Of a DNA stretch of 64,000 bases, positions 48,209 to 57,824 are shown piece after piece. The stretch lies in NCBI RefSeq assembly GCF_033025475.1, contig NZ_CP130322.1, positions 310,001 to 374,000 of the forward strand, in the 5' to 3' direction. This DNA comes from Sphingomonas sp. C3-2 (GTDB lineage Bacteria > Pseudomonadota > Alphaproteobacteria > Sphingomonadales > Sphingomonadaceae). Under the pieces are notes generated by a model. It did no database searches and was not told where the DNA came from. It was given only the letters and a program-made list of their open reading frames with translations. Position 1 is the first letter of the stretch. Each line of letters opens with the position of its first letter. The position numbers and the translations under genes are program-made.

Positions 48209-49177
48209 ATGAGCCTTTTCTTTATCATCGTTGCGGTCCTCGCAATCGCCTTCGTTTTCGCGGGCGTCACCGTGGTGCGGCAAGGTTACAAATATACGAT
48301 CGAACGCTTTGGGCGTTTCACCCATGTGGCGGAACCGGGCTTCAACCTGATCGTGCCCTTTGTCGATCGGGTCGGCCGCCGGGTGAACATGATGGAACAG
48401 GTTCTCGACATTCCCGGACAGGAAATCATCACGCGCGACAACGCGATGGTTGCGGTGGACGGCGTGGTATTCTTCCAGGTGCTCGATCCCGCAAAGGCGG
48501 CGTATGAAGTGTCAGAGCTGCAGATCGCGCTTCTCAACCTCGTCACCACCAACCTGCGCACCGTGATGGGCTCGATGGATCTGGACGAGACACTTTCGAA
48601 GCGCGACGAGATCAACGCACGTCTGCTTTCCGTCGTCGATCACGCCACCACGCCGTGGGGCGTGAAGATCACCCGCGTTGAGGTGAAGGATATCCGGCCG
48701 CCCGCCGATATTTCGAACGCCATGGCCCGTCAGATGAAGGCCGAACGCGAAAAGCGCGCGGTGATCCTTGAAGCCGAAGGCGCGCGTGCAGCGGAAATCC
48801 TGCGCGCCGAGGGGCAGAAACAGAGCCAGATCCTCGAGGCAGAGGGGCGCCGCGAAGCGGCGTTCCGCGACGCCGAGGCCCGCGAACGCTCGGCCGAAGC
48901 GGAGGCGCGCGCGACGCAGATGGTGTCGGAGGCGATCGAGCAGGGAAATACCCAGGCGATCAATTATTTCGTCGCCCAGAAATATGTCGAGGCGGTGTCC
49001 CAGTTCGCCAGCTCGCCCAATGCCAAGACCATCCTCTTCCCCGTCGAAACCACGCAGTTGATCGGCACGATCGGCGGCATTGGAGAGATTTCACGCGAGA
49101 TCTTCGGCAAGGACACGCCCCCGCCCTCACCGACGCCGCCGCGCACCCGCCGCCCCGGCCCCTTCGAGCAGGCCTAA
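48209..49177 (+). CDS. SPFH/Band 7 (stomatin-like, QmcA) protein
   Basis: Membrane-anchored scaffold that usually works with an NfeD-family partner in functional membrane microdomains. 322 residues: an N-terminal membrane helix, the Band 7 domain with GRFTHVAEPGFNLIVPFVD and IPGQEIITRDNAMVAVDGVVFFQV, a long charged coiled coil (about 175-245, repeats of EAEG/EGRREA) and a Pro-rich tail. The ATG at 48209 has GGGGG seven bases upstream; the ATG at 48203 is too close to it. NfeD follows three bases later. Confidence 0.92.
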   Translation: MSLFFIIVAVLAIAFVFAGVTVVRQGYKYTIERFGRFTHVAEPGFNLIVPFVDRVGRRVNMMEQVLDIPGQEIITRDNAMVAVDGVVFFQVLDPAKAAYEVSELQIALLNLVTTNLRTVMGSMDLDETLSKRDEINARLLSVVDHATTPWGVKITRVEVKDIRPPADISNAMARQMKAEREKRAVILEAEGARAAEILRAEGQKQSQILEAEGRREAAFRDAEARERSAEAEARATQMVSEAIEQGNTQAINYFVAQKYVEAVSQFASSPNAKTILFPVETTQLIGTIGGIGEISREIFGKDTPPPSPTPPRTRRPGPFEQA

Positions 49178-49180
49178 ACG

Positions 49181-49648
49181 ATGGCAGGCACTTTTTCGCT
49201 GGAAGCCCATTGGGTCTGGATGATCCTCGCCGCGATCCTCGGTGTAGCTGAAATCCTAGTTCCCGGGTTTTTCCTGATCTGGCTGGGTCTCGCCGCGCTG
49301 ATAACAGGCGTCGTCACGTTGCTGATAGGCATCGGCGAACCCGCACAATTCGCGCTGTTCGCGGTCCTCGCCATCGCGGCCGTTTATGCGGGGCGGCGCT
49401 GGTTCGTGCTCAATCCCATCGAAACGAGCGATCCCAAGCTGAACGACCGCGTCGCACGACTGATTGGCGAGATTGTCGTCGTCGAAGATGCGATCGTGTC
49501 GGGATCTGGTCGTGTGCGCGTCGGCGATGGTGAATGGAACGCCACGGGCCCCGACACCCCCGCGGGCGTGCATGTGCGCATTATCGGGGCGAAGGATGGT
49601 CGCCTGATCGTCGAGCCGATCAGTTCGGAACCCGCGGGAAGGCCTTGA
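49181..49648 (+). CDS. NfeD family protein
   Basis: 155 residues: two or three membrane spans (about 9-70), then an OB-fold domain (VARLIGEIVVVEDAIVSGSGRVRVGDGEWNA). A short NfeD without the protease domain, as usual beside SPFH proteins. Its last 29 bases overlap the converging unknown gene. Confidence 0.92.
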   Translation: MAGTFSLEAHWVWMILAAILGVAEILVPGFFLIWLGLAALITGVVTLLIGIGEPAQFALFAVLAIAAVYAGRRWFVLNPIETSDPKLNDRVARLIGEIVVVEDAIVSGSGRVRVGDGEWNATGPDTPAGVHVRIIGAKDGRLIVEPISSEPAGRP

Positions 49649-50078
49649 TATCCGGCGTCAAATAGCCGCGTCTGGCGGCGATCGAAAACAGCCGCTCACG
49701 CGAATAGAAACGAAGCGGCCAATCGCGTCTACCCAACGGTGAGGCAAGCAGCGCATTCACGCTCGCGTGCAGCGGCTCGCTCCCCGGTCGCTCGGCAAGA
49801 TGCAGCCGGACACCGATGATGAAGCTCTGGGTAATCGTCTCGTGATAGCCATTATGGTCATCGTTCACGCCGCCCAGAGCTTCGTTGAAGCGGCGGATGA
49901 TGTCGGGCAGCGCGTTTTCAGTGCAGATGTCCGGGCGTTCGCGGACCAGCCACAGACAGGCCGCCAGATGCGCTTCATGAGTCCATTCGGGGCGGGTCAG
50001 TGAGCAGGCGAGCAGCCCCTCGCCGATATGACGAACGGCTGCATCGCTTTCAAATAATCTTGGGCAATATTCCGTCAT
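49620..50078 (-). CDS. Conserved hypothetical protein
   Basis: 152 residues, soluble, with no signal. I do not recognise a named family. Visible features: WTHEAHLAACLW near residues 32-43, NGYHETITQSFI near 77-88, and two aromatic-rich stretches near the C-terminus (WPLRFYSRERLF). The spaced His/Glu residues could bind a metal. Its start codon lies at the end of a three-segment hairpin just downstream of pckA, and a possible ribosome site, AAAAGG, lies in the hairpin loop. Probably co-transcribed with pckA. Confidence 0.7.
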   Translation of the reverse strand: MTEYCPRLFESDAAVRHIGEGLLACSLTRPEWTHEAHLAACLWLVRERPDICTENALPDIIRRFNEALGGVNDDHNGYHETITQSFIIGVRLHLAERPGSEPLHASVNALLASPLGRRDWPLRFYSRERLFSIAARRGYLTPDIKAFPRVPN

Positions 50079-50119
50079 TCCCGGGCCTTTTATGATCCGG
50101 CCCGGGAAGAAACCGGGCC
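50078..50119 (-). promoter_or_regulatory. Two mutually exclusive hairpins between pckA and the next gene
   Basis: Three related segments in the minus-strand RNA: A GGCCCGG (50119-50113), B TTCCCGGGCC (50108-50099) and C GGCCCGGGAA (50087-50078). B can pair with A (7 bp) or with C (10 bp). The last base of C is the A of the downstream ATG. No T-run follows, so the structure may act on translation or RNA stability rather than termination. Confidence 0.45.
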
Positions 50120-51724
50120 TTATGCCGCCTTGGGTGCGGCGTTGCGGACGCCCTCATCGACATGTTCTTCGAACTGGGCGAAGTTATCGATGAATTGCTG
50201 CACCAGCTTCTGGGCAGTGGCGTCATATTCGGCCTTGTCGGCCCATGCTTCGCGCGGATCGAGGATTGCGCTGTCGACACCCGGAACCGCGACCGGTACC
50301 TGGAAACCGAAATTCGGATCGGTGCGGAATTCGGCATTGTTCAGACTGCCGTCGAGCGCCGCGTTCAGAAGCGCGCGGGTTGCCTTGATCGGCATGCGGC
50401 TGATTCCGGGCATTGTGGCCTTGCCACCGGTCCAGCCGGTGTTGACGAGCCAGCAATCGACACCGCCCTTGGCGATGCGTTCCTTGAGCAGGTTGCCGTA
50501 AACCGACGGGTGACGCGGCATGAACGGCGCGCCAAAGCACGTCGAGAAGGTTGCTTCGGGTTCGGTGACGCCGATTTCGGTGCCGGCCACGCGCGCGGTG
50601 TAGCCCGACAGGAAGTGGTACATCGCCTGTTCCGGCGTCAGCTTCGCGATCGGGGGCAGAACGCCGTACGCATCGGCGGTCAGCATGATCACGTTCTTGG
50701 GAACAGGGCCCATGTTCTTTTCCGACGCATTCGGGATGAAGTCGATCGGATAGGAACCACGGCTGTTTTCAGCCAGGCTGTTATCGTCGAGGTCGAGCTC
50801 ACGGGTCACCGGGTCGATCACCACGTTTTCGAGCACGGTGCCGAAACGCTTGGTGGTGGCGAAGATCTCGGGCTCGGCTTCGGCCGAAAGACGGATCATC
50901 TTCGCGTAGCAGCCGCCTTCGAAGTTGAACACGGCGGTGTCCGACCAGCCATGCTCGTCGTCGCCGATCAGCGTACGGCTGGCGTCGGCCGAAAGCGTCG
51001 TCTTGCCGGTGCCCGAAAGGCCGAAGAAGATCGCCGTGTCGCCGTTCGGGCCGATATTGGCCGAGCAGTGCATCGGCATGATGCCATCGACGGGAAGCTT
51101 GTAGTTGAGAATGCCGAAGACCGACTTCTTCATTTCACCGGCATAGGCGGTGCCGCCGATCAGGATCAGCTTTTCCGACAAGTTCACAGCGATCACGGTT
51201 TCCGAACGGGTGCCGTGGCGCTCAGGATCGGCACGGAAGCTGGGAAGATCGATGATCGTGAATTCGGGCGCAAAATCGGCAAGATCGGCCGCTTCGGGGC
51301 GGACGAGCAGCGTGCGGATGAACAGGTTGTGCCACGCGAATTCGTTGATCACGCGCACCTTGACGCGATGTTCAGGCTGTGAACCGCCGAACAGGTCCTG
51401 CACGAAAAGTGTTTCCTTTTCGGCAACCGCCTTGAAGAAATCTTCCTTCAGCGCGGCGAAGTGCGCGGGCGTCATGTCGACATTGGTCTTGCCCCACCAC
51501 ACGCTGTTTTCGGTTTCGCCATCGCGCACGATGAACTTGTCCTTGGCCGAACGGCCGGTATGCTTGCCCGTGGCAACGACCAGCGGACCGTCCTTCGCCA
51601 GAACGCCTTCTCCCCGGCGAACTGCAAATTCCACAAGCGGTGCCGTCCCGAGGTTCCAGTGCACTTCCGCACCTGTTTTGATCCCTTGGTCGGCAAGCGT
51701 GAATTTGGGTGCGCGATCGGCCAC
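50120..51724 (-). CDS. pckA: Phosphoenolpyruvate carboxykinase (ATP)
   Basis: Converts oxaloacetate to PEP, the entry to gluconeogenesis. 534 residues from the GTG at 51724, which begins (M)[13 protein letters not shown] and has AGGAGA upstream. An ATG 96 bases earlier lies in the promoter region. The P-loop GLSGTGKT is at 235-242, kinase-2 IGDDEHGW and the substrate-binding RSAKDKF near residue 59 are present. Divergent from chvI; in Agrobacterium and Sinorhizobium pckA is also next to chvI, and carbon-state control by this system is known there. Confidence 0.95.
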   Translation of the reverse strand: MADRAPKFTLADQGIKTGAEVHWNLGTAPLVEFAVRRGEGVLAKDGPLVVATGKHTGRSAKDKFIVRDGETENSVWWGKTNVDMTPAHFAALKEDFFKAVAEKETLFVQDLFGGSQPEHRVKVRVINEFAWHNLFIRTLLVRPEAADLADFAPEFTIIDLPSFRADPERHGTRSETVIAVNLSEKLILIGGTAYAGEMKKSVFGILNYKLPVDGIMPMHCSANIGPNGDTAIFFGLSGTGKTTLSADASRTLIGDDEHGWSDTAVFNFEGGCYAKMIRLSAEAEPEIFATTKRFGTVLENVVIDPVTRELDLDDNSLAENSRGSYPIDFIPNASEKNMGPVPKNVIMLTADAYGVLPPIAKLTPEQAMYHFLSGYTARVAGTEIGVTEPEATFSTCFGAPFMPRHPSVYGNLLKERIAKGGVDCWLVNTGWTGGKATMPGISRMPIKATRALLNAALDGSLNNAEFRTDPNFGFQVPVAVPGVDSAILDPREAWADKAEYDATAQKLVQQFIDNFAQFEEHVDEGVRNAAPKAA

Positions 51725-51912
51725 CGTATCTCTCCTGAGCTCAGCAATATAGAACACCCCGGCCGAACGACCGAAGGGCGAAAACGAGACGCGCATATCT
51801 CCTGTAGCCCCTAGCGTCAAACGTCCAACTCAAAGGCGCTGTAATCCGTAAGAATTGCCCGACGAACCGGCTTGTTCTAGAGGGGAACCGAACATTGGGA
51901 GCTTCAGGATTC

Positions 51913-52617
51913 ATGTCCGCAACGATCGCGCTCGTCGATGATGACCGCAACATCCTGACATCTGTTTCAATCGCCCTTCAGGCCGAAGGCTTTGTCACCC
52001 GGCTTTATACCGATGGGGAAAATGCCCTGAAGGCACTCATCGAGAACCCGCCCGACCTCGCTGTATTCGACGTCAAGATGCCGCGTATGGATGGCCTCGA
52101 ACTGCTCCGCCGCCTGCGGGAAAAGAGCAATTTGCCGGTCATTTTCCTGACATCGAAGGATGACGAGCTCGACGAAGCGCTCGGCCTCGCCATGGGAGCA
52201 GACGATTATATCGCGAAACCCTTTTCGCAGCGCCTGCTGATCGCGCGCATCCGTGCGATCCTGCGGCGGACCGAACTGGCGACGCAGAGCACGGACGAAG
52301 AGCCGGAAGAGACCGAACTGCTCGTCCGCGGGCGGCTGGAAATGGACCCCGCCCGCCACCGCGTTCTGTGGAATGGGGAAGAAGTGACACTTACAGTCAC
52401 CGAATTCCTGATTCTCGAAGCGCTGGCGCGCCGCCCCGGCGTCGTCAAATCACGCGATCAACTCATGGATGCGGCCTATCAGGAGGATATGTATGTCGAT
52501 GATCGAACCATCGACAGCCATATCAAGCGCCTCCGCCGCAAATTCCGTCAGGCAGATGACCAGTTCGATGCAATCGACACTCTATACGGACGAGGCTACC
52601 GTTTCACCGAAGAATGA
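51913..52617 (+). CDS. chvI: Response regulator ChvI
   Basis: OmpR-type regulator paired with ChvG, controlling envelope, acid and succinoglycan responses in rhizobia. 234 residues from ATG 51913 ([11 protein letters not shown]), with CAGGA upstream. Receiver Asp53 ([11 protein letters not shown]), Lys in AKPFSQ, and a winged-helix C-terminus ([26 protein letters not shown]). The 3' end overlaps the likely chvG start by 50 bases. Confidence 0.93.
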   Translation: MSATIALVDDDRNILTSVSIALQAEGFVTRLYTDGENALKALIENPPDLAVFDVKMPRMDGLELLRRLREKSNLPVIFLTSKDDELDEALGLAMGADDYIAKPFSQRLLIARIRAILRRTELATQSTDEEPEETELLVRGRLEMDPARHRVLWNGEEVTLTVTEFLILEALARRPGVVKSRDQLMDAAYQEDMYVDDRTIDSHIKRLRRKFRQADDQFDAIDTLYGRGYRFTEE

Positions 52618-54163
52618 GCCCAGCGACCTCGCGCTCCGCTGGTCGGGGCGCCTGTCGCTCACGCGCCGCATTCTTGCGGTAAACATCTTTGCGCTCGCGC
52701 TCCTCGCGGGAGGATTTTTCTATCTCGACAGCTACCGCGCACGCCTGGTCGACGACCGGCGCGAGCAGGCCGCCAAGCAGATCACGATCATGGCCCGCGC
52801 CATTGCGATCGCCGGGCCGGAAGATCAGGACGCGCTTGTGCGCGGCTTCGCCCAGGATGGTGAAGGCCGTATCCGCCTCTACGATCCCAGTGGAAAGCTG
52901 ATCGCCGATAGCTGGAAACTTGGGCCACCCACTTATGTACTGCGCGATCCGGCCACCGAACCGTGGCAACGCCATGTCGCGCGTTTTCTCGACAAGGTAA
53001 TCGACGGCGTCGTTCGCGCCGAAACGGTATCGAAATATGTCGAGCCCGCCGTCGACACCACCAGCGCCTGGCCGGAACTGGTTGAGGCGGTGGCCGCAAC
53101 CGCGCCCGCCACGCGCCTGCGCTACGCCCCCGATCGCACCCCGATGCTCTCGGCCGCAGCCCCGCTCCCCGCCGGCGCGGGCGCCGCGATCCTGTTTACC
53201 GAGAATGAGCGCGATATTACCCGCATTGTTCGTGCCGAACGCCTCCGGCTCGGCATCGTCATCGCCGTCGTCGCCTCGGTATCCATCCTGCTGTCGCTCT
53301 TCCTTGCACGCACCATCGTACGCCCGCTTCGCCGGCTGGCGCGAGCCGCTGTCCGCGTTCGACTGGGGCGCGCACGCGACGTGGAGGTGCCCCGCCTCCC
53401 CTCGCGCGCCGACGAGATCGGCATGCTCGCCCGCGCGCTTGCCGATATGAGCCATGCGCTCAATTCGCGGATCGACGCGATCGAGGCCTTTGCTGCCGAT
53501 GTGACGCACGAACTCAAGAACCCGCTCGCTTCGCTCCGCTCGGCAGTGGAAGGGCTTCAGACCGTCAAGGATCCAGCACTTCAAGCACAATTGCTTGTCA
53601 TCGTTCAGGACGATGTTCTTCGCCTCGATCGCCTGATCAACGATGTCGCCGACGCCTCACGTCTCGATGCCCAGCTTTCGCGCGCAGCGTTCGAACCGGT
53701 CGATCTTGGTAGCCTGATCGAATCACTGCTCAAGGCCCGCGAGGCGCGCGGGCTCGATGGCACGGTTCGGGTGGCCTATGCCCGGCCCCGCAAGGGCAGC
53801 GCGCTTGTCTCAGGCGATGCCTCCAAGCTCGCCCGCGTGATCGAGAATTTGCTCGATAATGCCGTGTCCTTTTCGCCGGCCACCGGGCTGGTTCGCGTCG
53901 ATGCCACGCGCGACGGTGATCATATCCTGCTGACCATCGAGGATGAAGGCCCTGGCGTGCCGCCGCCGATGCGCGAAGCCATTTTCAGACGTTTCCACAG
54001 TGATCGGCCAGAACATGATGGTTTTGGACGACATTCTGGTCTTGGTCTGGCCATAGCCAAGACGATCATCGACGGGCATAACGGACAGATTGCTGTTCAC
54101 GACCGTTCCGATTCCCGGCAGGGCGCACGGTTCGTGGTCACCCTTCCTGCTGCGGAGCATTGA
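52568..54163 (+). CDS. chvG: Sensor histidine kinase ChvG
   Basis: Membrane kinase for ChvI. About 531 residues: span 1 at about 35-55, a periplasmic sensor domain, span 2 at about 228-248, HAMP, HisKA with His314 in [12 protein letters not shown], and HATPase ([17 protein letters not shown]). The start is uncertain: ATG 52568 lies within the chvI 3' end, and no good start follows the chvI stop before conserved sequence. The order chvI-chvG-hprK-rapZ-EIIA-HPr matches other alphaproteobacteria. Confidence 0.92.
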   Translation: MQSTLYTDEATVSPKNEPSDLALRWSGRLSLTRRILAVNIFALALLAGGFFYLDSYRARLVDDRREQAAKQITIMARAIAIAGPEDQDALVRGFAQDGEGRIRLYDPSGKLIADSWKLGPPTYVLRDPATEPWQRHVARFLDKVIDGVVRAETVSKYVEPAVDTTSAWPELVEAVAATAPATRLRYAPDRTPMLSAAAPLPAGAGAAILFTENERDITRIVRAERLRLGIVIAVVASVSILLSLFLARTIVRPLRRLARAAVRVRLGRARDVEVPRLPSRADEIGMLARALADMSHALNSRIDAIEAFAADVTHELKNPLASLRSAVEGLQTVKDPALQAQLLVIVQDDVLRLDRLINDVADASRLDAQLSRAAFEPVDLGSLIESLLKAREARGLDGTVRVAYARPRKGSALVSGDASKLARVIENLLDNAVSFSPATGLVRVDATRDGDHILLTIEDEGPGVPPPMREAIFRRFHSDRPEHDGFGRHSGLGLAIAKTIIDGHNGQIAVHDRSDSRQGARFVVTLPAAEH

Positions 54164-54169
54164 TTGATC

Positions 54170-54610
54170 ATGGCCGGGTCGCCAGAAGAATTGCTGCATG
54201 CCTCAACCGTTGTAATCGATGGGCAGGCCGTATTGATCATGGGCCCTTCGGGCAGCGGCAAGTCGGACCTTGCCTTGCGCCTGATCGATCGCGGTGCCGG
54301 TCTGCTCAGCGATGATTACACCCGCGTCGCATTCCACGACGGCGAACTGGAGGCGGCCCCTGCCCCCAATATCGCCGGAAAGATCGAAGTTCGCGGTGTC
54401 GGCATCATCAAGCTGCCCTTCGTCCAGAAGGCGCAGGTCGCACTCGTCGTTACGCTTGGCGACTCGATCGAACGCCTGCCTCAGAGCGACAAATCGATCT
54501 CGATTTTGGGCAAAGAAGTGCGCGCAGCCATGCTCAACGGCTTGGAGCCATCCGCGCCGATCAAGGTTGAGATGGCGCTGCGTCAATGCCTCACGGAGGC
54601 CTCGTCATGA
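54170..54610 (+). CDS. hprK: HPr kinase/phosphorylase, short alphaproteobacterial form
   Basis: Phosphorylates a serine of HPr in response to metabolic state. 146 residues, only the catalytic domain, with no N-terminal domain as in Firmicutes. Walker A GPSGSGKS at 25-32, acidic pair DD at 48-49, and the HprK signature IEVRGVGI. ATG 54170 chosen over TTG 54164. Six bases after chvG; overlaps rapZ by four bases. Confidence 0.92.
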   Translation: MAGSPEELLHASTVVIDGQAVLIMGPSGSGKSDLALRLIDRGAGLLSDDYTRVAFHDGELEAAPAPNIAGKIEVRGVGIIKLPFVQKAQVALVVTLGDSIERLPQSDKSISILGKEVRAAMLNGLEPSAPIKVEMALRQCLTEASS

Positions 54611-55530
54611 GCCACACGCGCCCGAAACGCATCCTGCTGGTTACGGGCATGGCCGGCGCCGGCAAATCGGTGACGATGAACTGCCTTGAGGATCTTGGCT
54701 GGGAAGCGGTTGAAAACCTGCCCCTCGGCCTGCTCGAGCGGCTGCTCGCAACCACCCAAGCGCTCGACGCCGTTGAGGATGATCGCCCGCTTGCTCTCGG
54801 GATAGATAGCCGCACGCGCGGTTTCGACGCCGAACGCATCATCCACCGCATCAAGCAATTACGCGATCAGCACGGGCTGGTCGTCGAAACCCTGTTCCTC
54901 GACTGCAGCGGTAGCGAACTGCAGCGCCGTTTTTCGGAAACCCGGCGCCGCCACCCGCTGGCGCAGGACCGCCCCGTCGGCGACGGCATCGCGCGCGAGC
55001 GCGAACTGATGGAACCGCTGCGGCACTGGGCCGAATATGTGATCGACACCAGCGAAACGTCGAGCAACGAACTGCAGCAACGCATTCGCGCCCGTTTCAG
55101 CGGTGCCGCCAGCGATGAACTGACGCTCACCGTCATGTCCTTCGGTTTTGCGCGCGGCGTACCGCGCAGCGCCGATCTGGTGCTGGATATGCGTTTCCTA
55201 CGCAATCCGCATTGGGACAATGATCTGCGCCCGATGAGTGGGCTCGATGCGCCGGTAGGCACCTATATTGCCGAGGACGAGACCTATGCCACCGCAATGG
55301 AGCAAATTGAATCGCTCCTGAAACTTCTGCTCCCCCGCTATCGTCATGAAGGAAAATCCTATCTGACGATCGCGTTCGGATGCACAGGCGGGCGCCATCG
55401 TTCCGTGCATGTCGCTGAACGCGTTGCGCAACGGTTGCGCTCTGAAGGATTTTCGCCCACGGTCACCCACCGCGATCTGCGCTCGACTCCATCCGATGCG
55501 GTGGAAGGCAAGCCGGGCCGCGGGTCGTGA
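54607..55530 (+). CDS. rapZ: RNase adapter protein RapZ
   Basis: P-loop protein; in E. coli it directs RNase E to GlmZ small RNA and senses glucosamine-6-phosphate. 307 residues. Walker A GMAGAGKS at 14-21, a central conserved GFKYG-like region (VMSFGFARGVP), DMRFLRNP and the C-terminal CTGGRHRSV, all family hallmarks. ATG overlaps the hprK stop. Target RNA in this organism unknown. Confidence 0.94.
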   Translation: MSHTRPKRILLVTGMAGAGKSVTMNCLEDLGWEAVENLPLGLLERLLATTQALDAVEDDRPLALGIDSRTRGFDAERIIHRIKQLRDQHGLVVETLFLDCSGSELQRRFSETRRRHPLAQDRPVGDGIARERELMEPLRHWAEYVIDTSETSSNELQQRIRARFSGAASDELTLTVMSFGFARGVPRSADLVLDMRFLRNPHWDNDLRPMSGLDAPVGTYIAEDETYATAMEQIESLLKLLLPRYRHEGKSYLTIAFGCTGGRHRSVHVAERVAQRLRSEGFSPTVTHRDLRSTPSDAVEGKPGRGS

Positions 55531-55551
55531 TTTGAGGATACGGAAGTTTTC

Positions 55552-55956
55552 ATGATCGGTTTGGTGCTTGTTACCCATGGCCTTCTTGCGAAGGAATTCG
55601 TGGTCGCCATGGAGCATGTCGTCGGGCCTCAGGAAGCCATTGCTTCGATCTGCATCGGGCCTGATGACGATATGGACCTGCGCCGGCAGGATATCGCCCA
55701 GGCGATCGCCGATGTGGACAGCGGCAATGGCGTAATCCTGCTGACCGATCTTTTCGGGGGAACCCCCTCCAACCTCGCGATTTCGTTGATGAAAACGGGA
55801 CATGTCGAGGTGATTGCCGGGATCAACCTGCCGATGCTCATTCGGCTCGAAGGGGCACGGCGGACGATGAATGTGCGCGATGCAGTGGCCGCCGCGCGCG
55901 AGGCTGGCCGCAAATATATCAGCGTCGCCTCCGAAGTTCTGGGAGAATCCGCTTGA
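55552..55956 (+). CDS. PTS EIIA component, mannose family (regulatory)
   Basis: 134 residues. The active His9 in LVTHGLLA, then GVILLTDLFGGTPSN typical of EIIA-Man. There is no EIIB or EIIC gene nearby, so phosphate flow is probably regulatory rather than for sugar uptake. Overlaps the HPr gene by four bases. Confidence 0.93.
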   Translation: MIGLVLVTHGLLAKEFVVAMEHVVGPQEAIASICIGPDDDMDLRRQDIAQAIADVDSGNGVILLTDLFGGTPSNLAISLMKTGHVEVIAGINLPMLIRLEGARRTMNVRDAVAAAREAGRKYISVASEVLGESA

Positions 55957-56225
55957 GCATCATCTCGCGCACTGTCCTGATTTCGAACAAGCGCGGCCTT
56001 CACGCGCGCGCCAGCGCCAAATTCGTGACCCTCGCCAGCCAGCAGAGCGCGAATATCGAGGTGGAAAAGGACGGCTCCACCGTCACCGGCACCTCGATCA
56101 TGGGGCTCATGATGCTGGGCGCGGCCATGGGCGATCAGGTAACAATCAAGGCAAGCGGCACCGACGCGCATGCCGCGCTCGAGCTTCTGACCGAGCTGGT
56201 TGAGAACAAATTCGGCGAGGAATAA
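55953..56225 (+). CDS. ptsH: Phosphocarrier protein HPr
   Basis: 90 residues. His17 in RGLHARASAKF is the EI phosphorylation site, and Ser48 in TSIMGLMML is the likely HprK site. The start is TTG, overlapping the EIIA stop (TTGA), so translation depends on coupling. EI is not encoded in the window. Confidence 0.94.
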   Translation: MSIISRTVLISNKRGLHARASAKFVTLASQQSANIEVEKDGSTVTGTSIMGLMMLGAAMGDQVTIKASGTDAHAALELLTELVENKFGEE

Positions 56226-56229
56226 CCGC

Positions 56230-57036
56230 GTGCCACGCGAAATTACCGGCTTTTCAAACCCACTGATCAAACGTGTCCGCAGCCTTCGGGAAAAAAAGCA
56301 TCGCAAGCGCGAAGGCCATTTTCTCGCCGAGGGGCTGCGTATTCTCACCGAAGCCGAACAAGCCGGGCATTTGCCCGTTCTGCTGTTCTACGCTGCGGAA
56401 TCGGCCGATCATCCGATCGTGCGGCGCCTTATCGCGGCAACCGAGGCCAATGGCGGTGAGGTAATCGAGACGATCCCCGACATCCTGCACAAGCTTTCGG
56501 GCAAGGAAAATCCGCAGACAGTGATCGGTGTCTATCCCGATCAGTTGACCCCGCTGGCGGCTCTCGATCGCTCGAAATCCGATATCTGGCTGGTGGTCCA
56601 GTCGATGCGCGACCCCGGCAATCTGGGCACGATCCTGCGCACGGGCGATGCCGTCGGCGCAGGCGGCGTGATCATGATCGACGATTGCGTCGATCCCTTC
56701 TCGGTCGAGGCGGTGCGCGCGAGCATGGGTGCGCTGTTCACCCAGTCGATCACCACCGCGCGCTGGGAAGAATTTATGGAATGGCTGCGCAGCGGCCCCG
56801 GCCAGTTGGTCGGCACCAGCCTCAACACCACGCATGACTATCAGGGGCCGCGCTACGACAGCCCTACCTTCCTGCTCGTCGGTAACGAAGCGAAGGGCCT
56901 GCCGCTCGACTATGAACAGAGTTGCGACCTGTTGGTGAAGATCCCCATGCTCGGCAAAGCCGACAGCCTCAATGCTGCGGTTGCGACCGCAGTGATGGCC
57001 TATGAAATCCTGAACCAGAAACGGGACCGCGGCTGA
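56230..57036 (+). CDS. SpoU/TrmH-family RNA 2'-O-methyltransferase
   Basis: 268 residues from the GTG at 56230, four bases after the HPr stop. N-terminal substrate-binding domain (NPLIKRVRSLREKKHRKREGHFLAEG) and a C-terminal SPOUT knot: VQSMRDPGNLGTILRTGDAVG, LLVGNEAKGLP and ADSLNAAVATAVMAYE. RlmB- or TrmH-like; the target (23S rRNA or tRNA) is not clear from sequence. Confidence 0.88.
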   Translation: MPREITGFSNPLIKRVRSLREKKHRKREGHFLAEGLRILTEAEQAGHLPVLLFYAAESADHPIVRRLIAATEANGGEVIETIPDILHKLSGKENPQTVIGVYPDQLTPLAALDRSKSDIWLVVQSMRDPGNLGTILRTGDAVGAGGVIMIDDCVDPFSVEAVRASMGALFTQSITTARWEEFMEWLRSGPGQLVGTSLNTTHDYQGPRYDSPTFLLVGNEAKGLPLDYEQSCDLLVKIPMLGKADSLNAAVATAVMAYEILNQKRDRG

Positions 57037-57071
57037 CGGGAACCTTTGCTCCAGATCATTGTTGAGGCGAT

Positions 57072-57806
57072 ATGAAATATCGCTTTGCCAATATCTTATC
57101 ATTCACCGCTGCCATGGCCGCACTCAGCGCCTGTGCGACCGTTCCTTCGGCTGACACGCCCGATTCCGGTGGCGGAGAACAGGTCTATCGAGCGGTGGGC
57201 ACCGAACCCGGCTGGACGCTCTCGATCACCTCCAATCGCCTCGACTATGCCGGCGATTACGGCGAAACGCGGATCAGCCTGCCCCGCCCCGAACCGCGCA
57301 CCAGCTTCAACGGCCATCGCTACGAAATCAGCGAAGGTGGGCATAGCCTGACGGTGGACATCACACATGCCCGGTGCAGCGACGGTATGAGCGACCGGAT
57401 CTATGCCGACAAGGTCATGGTCATCGCCGACGGCAAGACCGTAAACGGATGCGGAGGAGACATCGTGCCCCCCGGCAAGCTCGACAAAAGTTCCTGGAAA
57501 ATCATCTCGATCGGCGGCACGCCCGTAGGCGATACAAGCAGAGCCAGCCTCGCATTTGCCGATGGGCGCGTCAGCGGGTCTGGCGGTTGCAACCGGATCG
57601 CCGGCGGCTATTCCGAAACGGCGGACACGCTGAAGGTCGGCATGCTCATGTCGACCCAAATGGCCTGCCCCGGGGCCTTGATGGAACAGGACGATCGCCT
57701 CACTAAAATCTTGTCGGGCGAGGTTGCCATGCGTTTTGAGGGGGGCGACCGGCTGATCCTGACCGGGGCGAATGGCAAGGAGGCGGTGCTTCAGCGCAGC
57801 CACTAA
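57072..57806 (+). CDS. META-domain lipoprotein
   Basis: 244 residues. Lipobox ALSAC (Cys21). The N-terminal half has the COG3650-like block YRAVGTEPGWTLSI and a C-terminal META domain (SWKIISIGGTPV, FADGRVSGSGGCNRIAGGY, STQMACPG). Envelope location; function unknown. META domains occur in heat-shock lipoprotein HslJ. Last gene of the + block. Confidence 0.87.
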   Translation: MKYRFANILSFTAAMAALSACATVPSADTPDSGGGEQVYRAVGTEPGWTLSITSNRLDYAGDYGETRISLPRPEPRTSFNGHRYEISEGGHSLTVDITHARCSDGMSDRIYADKVMVIADGKTVNGCGGDIVPPGKLDKSSWKIISIGGTPVGDTSRASLAFADGRVSGSGGCNRIAGGYSETADTLKVGMLMSTQMACPGALMEQDDRLTKILSGEVAMRFEGGDRLILTGANGKEAVLQRSH

Positions 57807-57824
57807 GGCTGCGCCCCGTTCTCC

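Noticed and set aside
51735-51744. Palindrome CTGAGCTCAG upstream of the pckA ribosome site
   Set aside because: A ten-base palindrome next to the ribosome site could be an operator, but it does not resemble a known ChvI site and is short enough to occur by chance.
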